Assembly (NCBI RefSeq): GCF_011398155.1
Contig: NZ_AP021888.1
Coordinates: 1,595,501-1,659,500 of the forward strand
DNA length: 64,000 bases
Direction: 5' to 3'
Source: Thiosulfativibrio zosterae
GTDB taxonomy: Bacteria; Pseudomonadota; Gammaproteobacteria; Thiomicrospirales; Thiomicrospiraceae
Shown piece after piece: positions 7,781 to 17,806 of the stretch; position 1 is the stretch's first letter, and every line of letters starts with the position of its first letter. The notes beneath the pieces are model-generated. The model saw only the letters and a list, made by a program, of their open reading frames with translations. It was not told the origin of the DNA and did not search any database. A program made the position numbers and the translations under genes.

Positions 7781-10700
7781 TTACAAACTTTTTAACATTT
7801 TTTCAATGCGAGCAATCGACACTGGCTTTAGGGTTTTCATGGGTTGCGCAAATAAAGACAATCTTAACTCTTCCAAAGCCCAGCGAATTTCAACCAGGCC
7901 TGGTTGATTTTGGGGATTATTTTCCGCCAAAATGAGTTGATAGGTTTTTAATAACGGACTTAATTGTTCTAAAGCCGCTAAATCTTTAGTCGGATCGATA
8001 TCCATTTTTTCTAAGCGTTTTTCAATGCCTTGCAAATAGCGCGGCATTTGCTCGAACCAAGTTTGCGGCGTCGTTCGCACAAACTCTTTAGAGATTAAGC
8101 CGTCTAATTGCCCCTGCAAATCTGCCAAAGAACCCAACCATCTTGGGTTTACCTTACCCCTTAAGCGTTGCGCAATTTTTTGATGTTGTAATAATAAGGC
8201 TTCCACCTGTTTAGCAATCTGTTGCGCATGATTAATCCACGCCAAACGCACCGTTTCTAGGGTTTCAAGATAGACAGCTTGGGTTCTGATAGACTCGGGC
8301 GTTGGCACCAAGTGTGTTAACGCACGGTCAATCACCTGTTGGGTTAAATCTTGGCAAGTGCCATAGGTGGCAAAACACAAGCAGGCTTTTTGCAAGGGCA
8401 GTTTCTTTTGTAGATACTTTTCTTTATCGGCCAATGCCAAACGCAACAACTGCAAAACCCCTTCGCCATGCAACTGTTTGGCAAAAGCAGCATCACTGAC
8501 CAAGCCCAAAATCACCTGGTCTTTTTTTACTTGTAACGCAGGATAGGCCACCATTTCTAAGCCCTGATTTTTAAGGGTTTGTTGGGCGGGTAAATCGCCA
8601 AAGTCCCATTGCTCAATCACTTTTTCAGCTTGGCGTTTTTGATGGTGTTGATGAATTTTGCGCTCAACGAGATGTAAATAGTCATCTTTTAAAACCTGCA
8701 AATCCGCACCTTCTGCTAACTTTCTACCCCCTTCATCTTCCAAGATAAAATAGGGTTTTAAGTGTGACGGTAAATCGGCCACGGCAAAATCCGCTTCGGT
8801 GACGCGATGTTGTGCACGACGATTTAAACTCCACACCAACTGCGCTAATAATCCACCCTTTTTATCGGTGAATTCTTTTGAAAGTTCAGGCAAAACCAAA
8901 TCGGCATACTGCGGCGCAGGGATAAATTGCTTTCGAAGTTGTTTGGGTAACAATTTGATTAAATTTGCAATTTTCTCTTTTAAAAACCCAGGGGTTAACC
9001 ATTCAAACTCAGAAGCCTGTGCAACATTGAGCGCATTTAATGGAATGTGAAACACCACACCATCTTGTTGTTTTCCAGGGTCAAATTGATAATCAATTTT
9101 AAGCGGCAGCTGATTACGCAGCGCCATTTGTGATGGAAAGCTGTCTAGCAAACTTTCGTCAACGGCTTGTTTGAGCAAAAATTCTTGGGTTAAATAACAA
9201 CTTTGCAAGGCATCTGCATTTTTAAAAAGGGACTTTTTAGCCCACTTTTCAAAGGCAGGTTTGTTATAAATGTGACTGGGAATACAGGCATCATAAAAAT
9301 GATAAAGTGCCACATCGTCAATCATATAGTCCAAACGGCGCAGCTTTTGTTCGATGGATTGCACCTCTGCAATCAGCTTTTGGTTATGCACAAAAAAAGC
9401 GACCTTAGAATCCATTTCACCTTGCACCAACGCCCCTTGAATAAAGATTTTACGCGCTTCAACAGGGTTAATGGCGCCATAATTGCACGGGCGTCGATTA
9501 ACAATTGGCAAACCATAAAGCGTGACTGACTCATAGGCACTGACCTGGCCTTTATTCTTTAACCAATGCGGATCGGCATAGGATTTTTTAATCAAATGCC
9601 CTGCCAAACGCTCAACCCAGGCCACATCAATGGCGGCATTAGTGCGCGCATAGAGCTTGGTGGTTTCAACCAATTCGGCAGACAATATCCATTTGGGTTT
9701 ACTTTTAAAAAGCGCTGAACTGGGATGAATAAACAATTTGGTATTGCGCGCGCCCAGGTAACCGATTTCATCATCCCGCATTGCCAAATTACCTAACAAA
9801 CCTGCCATTAATGAGCGATGCACACCAAAATGATGTATGTCTGCCAAGCGTTCGGTGACCTGATTGCCTTGGCGAACTTCTTCATAAAGATGACATTGAG
9901 GCACTTTGATACCGAGTTGTTTTAAACTCATTTCCAACTGGACAAACAAATCGTGCCATTCTTTCATGCGCATAAAGTTGAGTAGATTGGTTTTGCACAG
10001 TTTGCGCAGTTTGTTTTGCGATAAATGGCGACGCTGATTTTCGTAAAAGCGCCACAGATTTAAGAAAAACAAAAAGTCCGAGCGGCTGTCTTCAAATTTG
10101 GCATGCGCCTGTTTCGCAACTTGACGATTACTTTCGTTAATATCTCTGGGGTCTTGAATACTGATTGCGGCGGCAATCAATAATACTTCAGCGAGTACAC
10201 CATTCGCTTGAGCTTCCATGACCATTTTGGCGATACGAGGATCAAGCGGCAAACGCGCAATTTGCTGCCCTGTTTCGGTCAGCTGGCGATGCTCGTCTAA
10301 TGCGCCAATTTCATGAAGTTGGCGAAAGCCATCATTCACCGCCTTGTCTTCTGGTGGCTCAATAAATGGAAAATTGTGCACATCACCCAGCTTAAGTTGG
10401 GTCATTTGCAAAATAACCGACGCTAAAGAGGTGCGGTGAATTTCGGGCTCGGTAAACTCTGGGCGGGCATTAAAATCAGCTTCATCATATAACCGAATAC
10501 ACACCCCAGAGCTGACACGACCACAGCGGCCTTTGCGCTGGTTAGCAGAAGCTTGTGATATTTTTTCAATTGGCAAGCGTTGCACTTTAGAGCGCACCGA
10601 ATAACGGCTGATGCGATTCAAACCTGGGTCTATGACGAACTTAATGCCTGGCACGGTGAGAGAGGTTTCGGCGACATTGGTGGATAAAATTACGCGGCGT

Positions 10701-11782
10701 TTTTGCGACAGTTGAAACACTTTGTTTTGCTCTGCCAAACTCAATCGTGCATAAAGCGGAATGATTTCGGTGTTGGGCAATTTGTGTTTTTTAAGTACTT
10801 CGGCGGTTTCTTTAATGTCTCGCTCACCAATTTGAAAAACCAGCACATCGCCAAAAGGGTCTTCTAATGCCAATTCATCCAAGGCATGCGCAATGCCTGT
10901 TGCAATGTCCTGCTCAAAAACATTGCCTTCATCATCTTCAAACTGACTCAAAGGTCGATAACGCACTTCAACAGGATAGGTACGCCCCGAAATTTCAACA
11001 ATCGGTGCATTATCAAAGTGTTGAGAAAAACGCTGGGTATCAATCGTCGCCGAGGTAATAATCAGTTTTAGGTCAGGGCGCTTAGGTAATAGCTGCTTTA
11101 AGATGCCCAATAAAAAATCAATATTGATACTGCGTTCATGGGCTTCATCAATAATAATGGTGTCGTATTGATTGAGAAATTTATCATTTTGGATTTCGGC
11201 CAGCAAAATCCCGTCCGTCATCACCTTAATCAAACTTTGCTCATGCACCTGATCATGAAAACGCACTTGATAACCCACAAGGTTACCCAGGGTAGAACCC
11301 AACTCTTCGGCTATGCGCTCTGCCACACTGCGAGCCGCTAAGCGTCGTGGTTGGGTGCAGGCAATGCGACCAAAAATGCCACGCCCAGCTTCTAAACAAA
11401 TTTTAGGGATTTGCGTGGTTTTACCAGAACCCGTTTCACCGGCTAAGACCACTACTTGATGTTGTTGAATCAGCGCCAGCAGTTCATCTTTTCGCGCTGC
11501 CACAGGAAGATTGGCATCAAACACGATGGGTTTAGGAACGGCTTGTCGTTTTAAAGCCACTTGCGCCTTGGAATGGGCGATTTTTTGCGCTAAATTTAAC
11601 CAGGCCTGGTCATTTTTAGAAGCCAATTCCCCTAATTTACGATCAGAAAGTTGTAAAGCTTTGAGCTGTTTTGAAAAATAAAAACGATCCTTGACCAAAC
11701 ATTGCTTAATGGATTTGTATAAGTTTTGTTTATCTAAGTCACTATTTTCTATGACATTTTTAATACTGTGGTCAGGATTCAA
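7781..11782 (-). CDS. hrpA: ATP-dependent RNA helicase HrpA
   Basis: 1333 residues, close to E. coli HrpA (1300). A DEAH-box helicase: Walker A GETGSGKTTQ at about 115-124, motif II IIDEAHE near 213, SAT motif III (IITSATID) and motif VI QRKGRCGRV. The helicase-associated, OB-fold and long C-terminal DUF3418-type regions follow. HrpA rescues stalled ribosomes and remodels RNA. The start is TTG 11782; no ATG is placed better. Two copies of the CCAGGCCTGG palindrome fall inside it, at 7894-7903 (encoding QPGLV) and 11600-11609 (encoding DQAWLNLAQ), both in poorly conserved stretches by my judgement. Confidence 0.93.
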   Translation of the reverse strand: MNPDHSIKNVIENSDLDKQNLYKSIKQCLVKDRFYFSKQLKALQLSDRKLGELASKNDQAWLNLAQKIAHSKAQVALKRQAVPKPIVFDANLPVAARKDELLALIQQHQVVVLAGETGSGKTTQIPKICLEAGRGIFGRIACTQPRRLAARSVAERIAEELGSTLGNLVGYQVRFHDQVHEQSLIKVMTDGILLAEIQNDKFLNQYDTIIIDEAHERSINIDFLLGILKQLLPKRPDLKLIITSATIDTQRFSQHFDNAPIVEISGRTYPVEVRYRPLSQFEDDEGNVFEQDIATGIAHALDELALEDPFGDVLVFQIGERDIKETAEVLKKHKLPNTEIIPLYARLSLAEQNKVFQLSQKRRVILSTNVAETSLTVPGIKFVIDPGLNRISRYSVRSKVQRLPIEKISQASANQRKGRCGRVSSGVCIRLYDEADFNARPEFTEPEIHRTSLASVILQMTQLKLGDVHNFPFIEPPEDKAVNDGFRQLHEIGALDEHRQLTETGQQIARLPLDPRIAKMVMEAQANGVLAEVLLIAAAISIQDPRDINESNRQVAKQAHAKFEDSRSDFLFFLNLWRFYENQRRHLSQNKLRKLCKTNLLNFMRMKEWHDLFVQLEMSLKQLGIKVPQCHLYEEVRQGNQVTERLADIHHFGVHRSLMAGLLGNLAMRDDEIGYLGARNTKLFIHPSSALFKSKPKWILSAELVETTKLYARTNAAIDVAWVERLAGHLIKKSYADPHWLKNKGQVSAYESVTLYGLPIVNRRPCNYGAINPVEARKIFIQGALVQGEMDSKVAFFVHNQKLIAEVQSIEQKLRRLDYMIDDVALYHFYDACIPSHIYNKPAFEKWAKKSLFKNADALQSCYLTQEFLLKQAVDESLLDSFPSQMALRNQLPLKIDYQFDPGKQQDGVVFHIPLNALNVAQASEFEWLTPGFLKEKIANLIKLLPKQLRKQFIPAPQYADLVLPELSKEFTDKKGGLLAQLVWSLNRRAQHRVTEADFAVADLPSHLKPYFILEDEGGRKLAEGADLQVLKDDYLHLVERKIHQHHQKRQAEKVIEQWDFGDLPAQQTLKNQGLEMVAYPALQVKKDQVILGLVSDAAFAKQLHGEGVLQLLRLALADKEKYLQKKLPLQKACLCFATYGTCQDLTQQVIDRALTHLVPTPESIRTQAVYLETLETVRLAWINHAQQIAKQVEALLLQHQKIAQRLRGKVNPRWLGSLADLQGQLDGLISKEFVRTTPQTWFEQMPRYLQGIEKRLEKMDIDPTKDLAALEQLSPLLKTYQLILAENNPQNQPGLVEIRWALEELRLSLFAQPMKTLKPVSIARIEKMLKSL

Positions 11783-11852
11783 GGCTTGCGGAGTCTCAGT
11801 TAATAGATATAATTATTTGTTAATATTACTGACTAAATAGGGGCTATTTTAC

Positions 11853-12539
11853 ATGAAAATCCGTCAGCTTTTCGATTACGACACCTGGACCTACACCTAC
11901 ATCGTTTGGGATGAGGCTACCCTGGAAGCCGCTATCATTGATACGGTTTTAGAAAAAGTCGATCGCGATGTACAGCACATCACAGAACTCGGACTCACGG
12001 TAAAATACCTTTTAGAAACCCATATTCACGCTGACCACATTACAGGCGCGGGCCCTATTCGCAAAAAACTGGGCGGACAAATCGTGGTTCACAAAAACTC
12101 CAATTCAGAATGCGCTGACATTTTGGCACAAGAAGGTGACGAATTTAAATTGGGTGAACAAACCATTCGTGTTTTACACACCCCTGGCCATACCAATAAT
12201 GACATCACCTATTTAATTGATGGCGCAGCTTTTACTGGTGATACCCTATTGGTTAGAGATTGCGGTCGTACCGATTTTCAATTAGGCAGTAATGAGCAGA
12301 TGTATCATTCCCTAACGGAAAAATTATTCAAATTGCCAGAAGACACTTTGGTGTTCCCAGCGCATGACTACAAAGGGTTTAGCCAATCTACGATTGGTGA
12401 AGAAAAACAATTTAATGTGCGTGTCGGCCAACAAAAAGCTTATCAAGATTTTGCGACCATTATGGATGGTTTGAATTTACCTAATCCCAAGCGTATCGAT
12501 ATCGCCGTGCCTGGCAATATGAAGTGCGGTAATCTTTAA
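11853..12539 (+). CDS. Persulfide dioxygenase, ETHE1/SdoA-type metallo-beta-lactamase fold
   Basis: 228 residues, the usual length of bacterial ETHE1-like enzymes. The MBL metal motif is HIHADH at 57-62, followed by TPGHT, FTGDTLLVRDCGRTDFQ and FPAHDYKG. The CGRTDFQ segment is typical of persulfide dioxygenases, which oxidise glutathione persulfide to sulfite with a mononuclear iron. This fits a sulfur-oxidising or sulfide-tolerant cell. The ATG at 11853 has AGGGG upstream. It is divergent from hrpA and probably stands alone; no rhodanese or sulfide:quinone reductase gene is adjacent. Confidence 0.88.
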   Translation: MKIRQLFDYDTWTYTYIVWDEATLEAAIIDTVLEKVDRDVQHITELGLTVKYLLETHIHADHITGAGPIRKKLGGQIVVHKNSNSECADILAQEGDEFKLGEQTIRVLHTPGHTNNDITYLIDGAAFTGDTLLVRDCGRTDFQLGSNEQMYHSLTEKLFKLPEDTLVFPAHDYKGFSQSTIGEEKQFNVRVGQQKAYQDFATIMDGLNLPNPKRIDIAVPGNMKCGNL

Positions 12540-12590
12540 AGTTATAGCCTCGTTCTCTATTAGAAACGGATAACTACTCCGCTAACAACT

Positions 12591-13379
12591 CTAATAAATA
12601 CTCACACCCACGCGGTTCACTTGAGCCGTTGGGGTGTTGATTTCCCCCAGCGGAATCACTCGCCAATCCCAACTTTTTTGCACCTCTGGTACGCTGACTT
12701 CCCACAAGGGATCAAAGCCATCAACTTCTTGCCCCTGTGTGTCGATTTCGGTCACCCAACGATCCGCAATTAAACATTTCACGCCCGAGCAGGCGTTGAG
12801 CAAATTAAGGTGTTCGTTGATCAGCTGTTTGGCTAAAACATCTGCTTGCTGCTCAGAAATACCAAAGTGTTTCATTAACCAGGACACCGGAATCAGCGGC
12901 AGTTGAGATAATAAATTCAACGAAACTAAACAATCAACCTCACTTAAATCTAACCAGGCTTTATGACCTTGAGGGTTGAGGGCAGGTTTTGCTTGCACAG
13001 CGCCCTTTTGGCAGGCTGCCAAAGAATCGGTCACATCTTGTTCAATCAAACGGACATTTGAAAAAGGTTTAACCCTTTTTCTGGCGTCTTTTAAAAAAAC
13101 CAAATCGATCAGACAAACTTCGTCAAACTCTTGAGCCAAATAATCCAAGGGCACATCCAATAAAGAACCCGCGCCCATAATGACTATTTTGCGTTTTTGC
13201 GTGCAACGCTCTACCGCTTCACGAATCGTGGTTTGGCAATTTTGAAAGTGCGTATCCCACTCAGCTCGGCAACGCTTGCGTCTGGCAGCCATGGCAATGG
13301 CTTCTTCTAAAAACCCCATTTCTTTTGCCAAAGGCAAAGCCACGGGGGTGGTGAAATATTGCCAAGCTTCCCAGAGCAT
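12591..13379 (-). CDS. Conserved hypothetical protein with a Rossmann-like segment
   Basis: 262 residues. A nucleotide-binding-like segment KIVIMGAGSLLDVPLDYLA near residue 65 is followed by FDEVCLIDLVF, a beta-alpha-beta arrangement like SAM- or NAD-binding folds, but I cannot name a family. The rest includes DCLVSLNLLSQLP and a WDWRVIPLGEI end. It starts 2 bp after the ntrC stop on the same strand, so it is probably the last gene of the dtxR-ntrB-ntrC operon. Its function could relate to nitrogen control only by this context. Confidence 0.65.
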   Translation of the reverse strand: MLWEAWQYFTTPVALPLAKEMGFLEEAIAMAARRKRCRAEWDTHFQNCQTTIREAVERCTQKRKIVIMGAGSLLDVPLDYLAQEFDEVCLIDLVFLKDARKRVKPFSNVRLIEQDVTDSLAACQKGAVQAKPALNPQGHKAWLDLSEVDCLVSLNLLSQLPLIPVSWLMKHFGISEQQADVLAKQLINEHLNLLNACSGVKCLIADRWVTEIDTQGQEVDGFDPLWEVSVPEVQKSWDWRVIPLGEINTPTAQVNRVGVSIY

Positions 13380-13381
13380 GC

Positions 13382-14818
13382 TTAGTCATCCATGCCCAAA
13401 GCTTGCGTTTTGCGCGTAAGAGTATTACGCCCCCAGCCCATCAGTCTGGCCGCTTTTTGGCGGTGATTTAAGCTGGCTTTCATAGCCTCTTCAATCAATA
13501 CTCTTTCAAACATGCCTTCGGCTTCGGTGTGCAGACCATCTTTACCTGAATACAAAAACTTTTCAGCCCACAAACGCAAAGGGGTTAACCAATCATCTTG
13601 CTCTGTGGTTTGTAATTGAGTCGCACTGCTGCCGCCTTGTAACTCTAAAGGCAAATCATCCATATGCACTTCTTTGTCGGGTGCCATAATGGTTAACCAA
13701 GTACACACACTGCGCAATTGGCGCACATTCCCCGGCCAAGGCAAGGTTGATAAGTAGGCTTCAACTTCTTTGCTGAGGGTTTTTTCATCCAAATTATATT
13801 GCTTGGCTTCTTCACTTAAATAGTAAGACAGCAAGGCTGGAATGTCGTCACGTCTTTCACGCAAGGCGGGTACTTTGATGCGAATAACATTAAAACGATA
13901 CAGTAAATCCTCACGGAATTTACCCTGGCGCACCATTTCTTCCATGTTACGGTGGGTAGCGGCCACCACACGCACATCGGTTTTAATCGGCAATTTGCCA
14001 CCCACGCGATAAAAAGTGCCATCATTTAACACACGCAATAATCGGGTTTGCAAATCAACCGGCATATCCCCTATTTCATCTAAAAATAGCGTGCCGCCAT
14101 TGGCTTCTTCAAAGCGTCCAATACGCTGAGTGTGCGCACCGGTAAACGAGCCTTTTTCGTGACCAAATAATTCTGACTCTAATAACTCTCTTGGAATGGC
14201 CGCTGAGTTGATGGCCACAAAAGGTTGATCAGCACGGCGACTGAGTTCATGGAGTGCTTTGGCAACTAACTCTTTACCCGTTCCTGTTTCGCCATTAATC
14301 AACACGGTCACATCTACTTGCGACACTCGCCCCAAAATACGAAACACCTCTTGCATGGTCGGTGCTGAGCCGATGATGTTTAAAGGCTGTTTGGTGGTGC
14401 GTTTTTTACGCGTGCCACTTTTGCCACCCGATAATTGGCGACGCACCGCACGATCAATTAAGGCTAAGGCATCTTCAATTTCAAACGGCTTGGGCAAATA
14501 ATCAAAAGCTTTACTCTGGAAAGACTTTACTGCTGTGTCTAAATCCGTATGAGCGGTCATAATAATGACCGGAATACTGGGATTGATTTCATGAACGGCT
14601 TCCATAAAGGTTAGCCCATCCATTTCAGGCATGCGTACATCACTGATGACCACGGTTGGCGGCTCATGCATATTTTGCAAAGCCGTTAAAGGGGAATCAA
14701 ACGAGCGCACTATATAATCACGGTCTTCTAGCGCAGCGTCTAATACCCAGCGAATTGAGGCATCGTCGTCAACGACCCAAATGACAGGGGTAGTTTCCTG
14801 AATTTTAGTTTCGATCAT
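13382..14818 (-). CDS. ntrC: Nitrogen regulation response regulator NtrC (sigma-54 activator)
   Basis: 478 residues. Receiver domain (1-125) with acidic pocket VDDDAS, phosphoacceptor Asp in [13 protein letters not shown], and PKPF. A sigma-54 interaction AAA+ domain follows, with Walker A GETGTGKE, the sigma-54 contact loop GSFTGA and Walker [15 protein letters not shown] Fis-type helix-turn-helix closes the protein ([21 protein letters not shown]). It should activate nitrogen genes when NtrB phosphorylates it under nitrogen limitation. Its start overlaps the ntrB stop as ATGA. The likely NtrC sites and sigma-54-like promoters 28-44 kb away are plausible targets. Confidence 0.93.
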   Translation of the reverse strand: MIETKIQETTPVIWVVDDDASIRWVLDAALEDRDYIVRSFDSPLTALQNMHEPPTVVISDVRMPEMDGLTFMEAVHEINPSIPVIIMTAHTDLDTAVKSFQSKAFDYLPKPFEIEDALALIDRAVRRQLSGGKSGTRKKRTTKQPLNIIGSAPTMQEVFRILGRVSQVDVTVLINGETGTGKELVAKALHELSRRADQPFVAINSAAIPRELLESELFGHEKGSFTGAHTQRIGRFEEANGGTLFLDEIGDMPVDLQTRLLRVLNDGTFYRVGGKLPIKTDVRVVAATHRNMEEMVRQGKFREDLLYRFNVIRIKVPALRERRDDIPALLSYYLSEEAKQYNLDEKTLSKEVEAYLSTLPWPGNVRQLRSVCTWLTIMAPDKEVHMDDLPLELQGGSSATQLQTTEQDDWLTPLRLWAEKFLYSGKDGLHTEAEGMFERVLIEEAMKASLNHRQKAARLMGWGRNTLTRKTQALGMDD

Positions 14819-15942
14819 GATGAGCTCCTTTCACTAACGGCAGCGTCGCCGCGATTATGGTCAAACGGTAAATAAACATTAAAAACGGTGTGTCCTGGCT
14901 CACTTTCAGCCACGATTAACCCACCATGGTTACGCACGATATTTTGCGAAACGGGCAAACCTAAGCCCGTACCCTCTTTTTTACTGGTCACCATGGGGTA
15001 GAAAATAGAATCAAAAAATTCTGGCAAAATGCCCTCTCCTTCATCAATGATGCTCACCACCGCGACTAAGGGATAAGTTTTAGAACCCAGGGTAAATTTA
15101 GATTCAACACGAGTACGAATGGTTAAAAACCCGCCATGTTGCTCCATGGCTTGCATGCCATTTTGTATCAAATTTAAAAAGGCCTGCACCATGGATTCAA
15201 AATCCATGGATATTTCGGGAATACTGGGATCATAGTCCAAACGGATGAAAATATGATTGGGTTTTTCGGGGGAAATCACATCCAGAACATAGCGAATAAT
15301 TTCATGTAAATTCTGTGGCTCTTTTTCGGTTTTGGTGCCTGGCCCGAGCATACGATCCACTAAATTTTTAAGACGATTAACTTCATTGGAAATCACCTCT
15401 AAAAATTGTTTGGCTTTTTGATTTTCGGGAAATCGCTTTTGCAATAATTGGGTTGCGCCATAAATGCCGGCTAATGGGTTTTTAATTTCGTGAGCCAAGG
15501 TTTTGGCCAATAAGTTACCAGCCTCATATTGGTGCCATCTCTCATCTTCTTCAACAATTCGGTGATGGCGCTCGGTATTAAGTATTTCAACCAACCAACC
15601 GGCTTGCGAATCAAATTCATAATACGAAAAGGTGCAGGTGACACGCGTTTTTTGGCCATCGGGTAATTCAATGGAGTGCTCATGAATGGTTAAGCGCCCA
15701 TAACCGCACGTATTTAAATCGGTCATTAAGCCAGGAAAAAGATTATGCCAACTCGCCCCGACAATTCTAGAAGGGCTCATTTGTAATAATTCTGCAGCGG
15801 CAATGTTTAGATACATCACTTCGTGCTGTAAATTGACCCAAAAAACCGCACAACTTAAGCCTTCTAAAATATGAATTGGCGTTATTTCGGGCAATAAATT
15901 GGCACTTAAATCTTCCGATAATAAAGGATTCAGGGTATTCAT
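14815..15942 (-). CDS. ntrB: Nitrogen regulation sensor kinase NtrB
   Basis: About 375 residues from ATG 15942, which has GGAGA upstream. An N-terminal PAS domain (ILEGLSCAVFWVN to ASWHNLFPG) is followed by a HisKA box, LLAKTLAHEIKNPLAG (His phosphorylation site), and a HATPase with N box NLIQNGMQAM, G1 DEGEGI and G2 GTGLGLPVSQ. There is no membrane segment, so it is cytoplasmic like NtrB, whose activity is set by PII proteins. The ATG overlaps the dtxR-like stop codon (ATGA) and its own stop overlaps the ntrC start in the same way, implying coupled translation of all three. Confidence 0.92.
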   Translation of the reverse strand: MNTLNPLLSEDLSANLLPEITPIHILEGLSCAVFWVNLQHEVMYLNIAAAELLQMSPSRIVGASWHNLFPGLMTDLNTCGYGRLTIHEHSIELPDGQKTRVTCTFSYYEFDSQAGWLVEILNTERHHRIVEEDERWHQYEAGNLLAKTLAHEIKNPLAGIYGATQLLQKRFPENQKAKQFLEVISNEVNRLKNLVDRMLGPGTKTEKEPQNLHEIIRYVLDVISPEKPNHIFIRLDYDPSIPEISMDFESMVQAFLNLIQNGMQAMEQHGGFLTIRTRVESKFTLGSKTYPLVAVVSIIDEGEGILPEFFDSIFYPMVTSKKEGTGLGLPVSQNIVRNHGGLIVAESEPGHTVFNVYLPFDHNRGDAAVSERSSS

Positions 15943-16607
15943 AAACAAGTCTCCGAAACCAAAATAGATTTGGCCATTCGATAATCTATAGAGCAAAGTT
16001 GGTTGGGTAAACTCAAGGTAACTGGCCCTTTAAAGGGGGCCTTAGATTTGACCTGAACACATATGCCTTTGGTTAAGCCGATGGATTCAAGGTAACGCAG
16101 CTCTTCTGGGGAACGATTTTGAATGCGCTCTATGGTCACTTGAGCATCTAGGGCTTGATTGGCCAAACAACCCCAGTTTTGCACCATCATTTGCCCTGAT
16201 TCATCGGGAATGGGCGAACCATGGGGGTCTTGCGTGGGACACCCTAAGTCTTGCCACATACGATTGGCCAACTTGTCAGAAATGGCATGCTCTAAAATTT
16301 CCGCTTCCTCATCCACTTCATCCCAACCAAAGCCTAAACGCTCTACCAAAAACAATTCCACAATCCGATGACGACGAATCATATTAAGAGCGATTTTTTG
16401 GCCTTGCTCGGTTAAAGCAACCCCTTGGTAAGGCGCATAATCAATAAATCCCTGCTCCGACAACTTTTTCAGCATATTCGAAACCGAGGCTTTTGAGATA
16501 TTCAACCGAGCGGCTATGTCAGTGGTGCTCACCCCCTTAGATGCGGGTAACCCCTCTTGAAGTTTGAAGATGATTTTCAAATAATCTTCTAAAGCCGTTG
16601 ATGCCAT
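15939..16607 (-). CDS. DtxR/MntR-family metal-dependent transcriptional regulator
   Basis: 222 residues. An N-terminal winged helix (VSTTDIAARLNISKASVSNMLKKL) is followed by the DtxR dimerisation and metal region (IRRHRIVELFLVERLGFGWDEVDEEAEILEH, with His, Glu and Glu ligands). A FeoA/SH3-like C-terminal domain follows. The family represses metal uptake genes when loaded with Fe or Mn. It heads the operon with ntrB and ntrC, an unusual partnership; its stop overlaps the ntrB start. Which metal it senses cannot be told from sequence alone. Confidence 0.85.
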   Translation of the reverse strand: MASTALEDYLKIIFKLQEGLPASKGVSTTDIAARLNISKASVSNMLKKLSEQGFIDYAPYQGVALTEQGQKIALNMIRRHRIVELFLVERLGFGWDEVDEEAEILEHAISDKLANRMWQDLGCPTQDPHGSPIPDESGQMMVQNWGCLANQALDAQVTIERIQNRSPEELRYLESIGLTKGICVQVKSKAPFKGPVTLSLPNQLCSIDYRMAKSILVSETCL

Positions 16608-16627
16608 AACCGCCTCTTAAATCCGTG

Positions 16628-16882
16628 TTATTCTGCCGTTTTCATCATTTCTTGCACCACGCTTGGGTCTGGAAAGGCGGCATAATAAAAGGCCGCAAAT
16701 AACGCAAGGAAAATAAATCGCGTAGGGCCTTTTAATTGCAATACCGGATGCGACATCACCATAAAACCTAAAGCACTGGCTGCCGCGCTCCAAGCCGATA
16801 AAGTCAAAGCCATCAAACCCATCAAGGCGCCGAAAGCCATCAAATAATAGTGCCAAGTAAACTTTGCTTTTGGGGTATTCAT
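16628..16882 (-). CDS. Small two-helix membrane protein
   Basis: 84 residues: a short charged N terminus (MNTPKAKFTWHYY), one strong hydrophobic helix (MAFGALMGLMALTLSAWSAAA) and a second one around FIFLALFAAFYYAAF. ATG 16882 has GAGAT upstream. It ends 20 bp before the DtxR-like start on the same strand, so it may be the first gene of that operon. No family recognised. Another frame over the same bases (16617-16856) is less convincing because it lacks this helix pattern. Confidence 0.55.
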   Translation of the reverse strand: MNTPKAKFTWHYYLMAFGALMGLMALTLSAWSAAASALGFMVMSHPVLQLKGPTRFIFLALFAAFYYAAFPDPSVVQEMMKTAE

Positions 16883-16941
16883 TGGTAATATCTCACAACT
16901 AAACTTAAGGTTGCACTATTTTAATTCAAATAAGGTTCATT

Positions 16942-17724
16942 ATGGAAAATTCAATTTTAAAATCACCGATTATCGTCGTGGGCATGGGAGAATTGGGCAG
17001 TGTTTTCGCCCGCGGGTTTTTAAAACTAGGCTGTCCAGTACAAGGCATCACCCGCAATATGTCGATGCAAACTGTGGCTGAAAGCTTGCCAACCCCTCAG
17101 GCAGTCTTAATTGCAGTGGGGGAAGCCGATATTCACGCCACGCTTAAAGCTTGCCCCAGCGAATGGGCTGATAAGGTTATCTTAATTCAAAACGAACTCC
17201 TCCCCCGCGACTGGCAAACTACGCATTTAATTGACCCTACCGTGATTTCCGTTTGGTTTGAAAAGAAAAAAGGCATGGACAGCAAACAAGTTATGCCCTC
17301 TCCGGTTTATGGACAACACGCGCAGCTAGTGGCCGATGCTTTGGCAGAACTTGGTTTAGAAACTCGCATTTTAGAAACGCCAGAACAACTTAATTATGAG
17401 TTGGTGCGCAAAAATTTATATATTTTAACCACCAATATTGCAGGACTAGAAGTGGGGGGTAATGTCGATGAGTTGGCTAAAAACCATGCAGCAGTGATGA
17501 ACGCGGTTGCTTTAGATGTGCTGGCCATTCAGGATTTTCTCACCGCCCAACAAAATAGCGTTGAACCTCTTATGGCGGGTTTATTAGAAGCCTTTGCTGG
17601 TGACCCGCAACATGGCTGTATGGGTCGTTCTGCACCGGCCAGATTAAAACGCGCCCTGATGTTTGCCGACCAAGCCAATTTAAGTGTTCCTACCTTACGA
17701 AAAATTGCTGCTCAACATTTATAA
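16942..17724 (+). CDS. NAD(P)-binding Rossmann-fold protein, ketopantoate-reductase/6PGDH-like
   Basis: 260 residues. The N terminus IIVVGMGELGSVFARGFLKLG is a canonical GxGxxG dinucleotide-binding motif. The C-terminal half is helical, with LVRKNLYILTTNIAGLEVGG in the position where ketopantoate reductases and related dehydrogenases place their substrate lysine. Substrate unknown; panE-like activity is possible but not supported by specific motifs. It stands alone on the plus strand, divergent from the small membrane protein, and ends at a strong palindromic terminator. Confidence 0.65.
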   Translation: MENSILKSPIIVVGMGELGSVFARGFLKLGCPVQGITRNMSMQTVAESLPTPQAVLIAVGEADIHATLKACPSEWADKVILIQNELLPRDWQTTHLIDPTVISVWFEKKKGMDSKQVMPSPVYGQHAQLVADALAELGLETRILETPEQLNYELVRKNLYILTTNIAGLEVGGNVDELAKNHAAVMNAVALDVLAIQDFLTAQQNSVEPLMAGLLEAFAGDPQHGCMGRSAPARLKRALMFADQANLSVPTLRKIAAQHL

Positions 17725-17766
17725 AGAGAACTTTGCACGACTAAAAGCAGGTCTAAAAGCACGCCC

Positions 17767-17795
17767 AAAATGACCAGGCCTGGTCATTTTTTAGA
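17767..17795. terminator. Bidirectional terminator built on the CCAGGCCTGG palindrome
   Basis: AAAATGACCAGG/CCTGGTCATTTT is a perfect 24-bp inverted repeat with A-tract and T-tract ends, placed between convergent genes ending at 17724 and 17807. The core is copy 3 of the dispersed palindrome. Confidence 0.85.
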
Positions 17796-17806
17796 GGCTT
17801 TTTTAT

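Noticed and set aside
10867-11071. Small plus-strand reading frames inside hrpA
   Set aside because: Both are antisense shadows of the conserved helicase motifs with no start signals.
12541-12574. Terminator after the persulfide dioxygenase gene
   Set aside because: The inverted repeat GTTAT...ATAAC is imperfect and has no T tract.
16617-16856. 79-residue protein in another frame
   Set aside because: The 84-residue frame on the same strand has a better start, ribosome-binding site and membrane-helix pattern.
17767-17795. Insertion-sequence end or attachment site
   Set aside because: No transposase, direct repeats or integrase nearby; it behaves as a terminator and belongs to the palindrome family.
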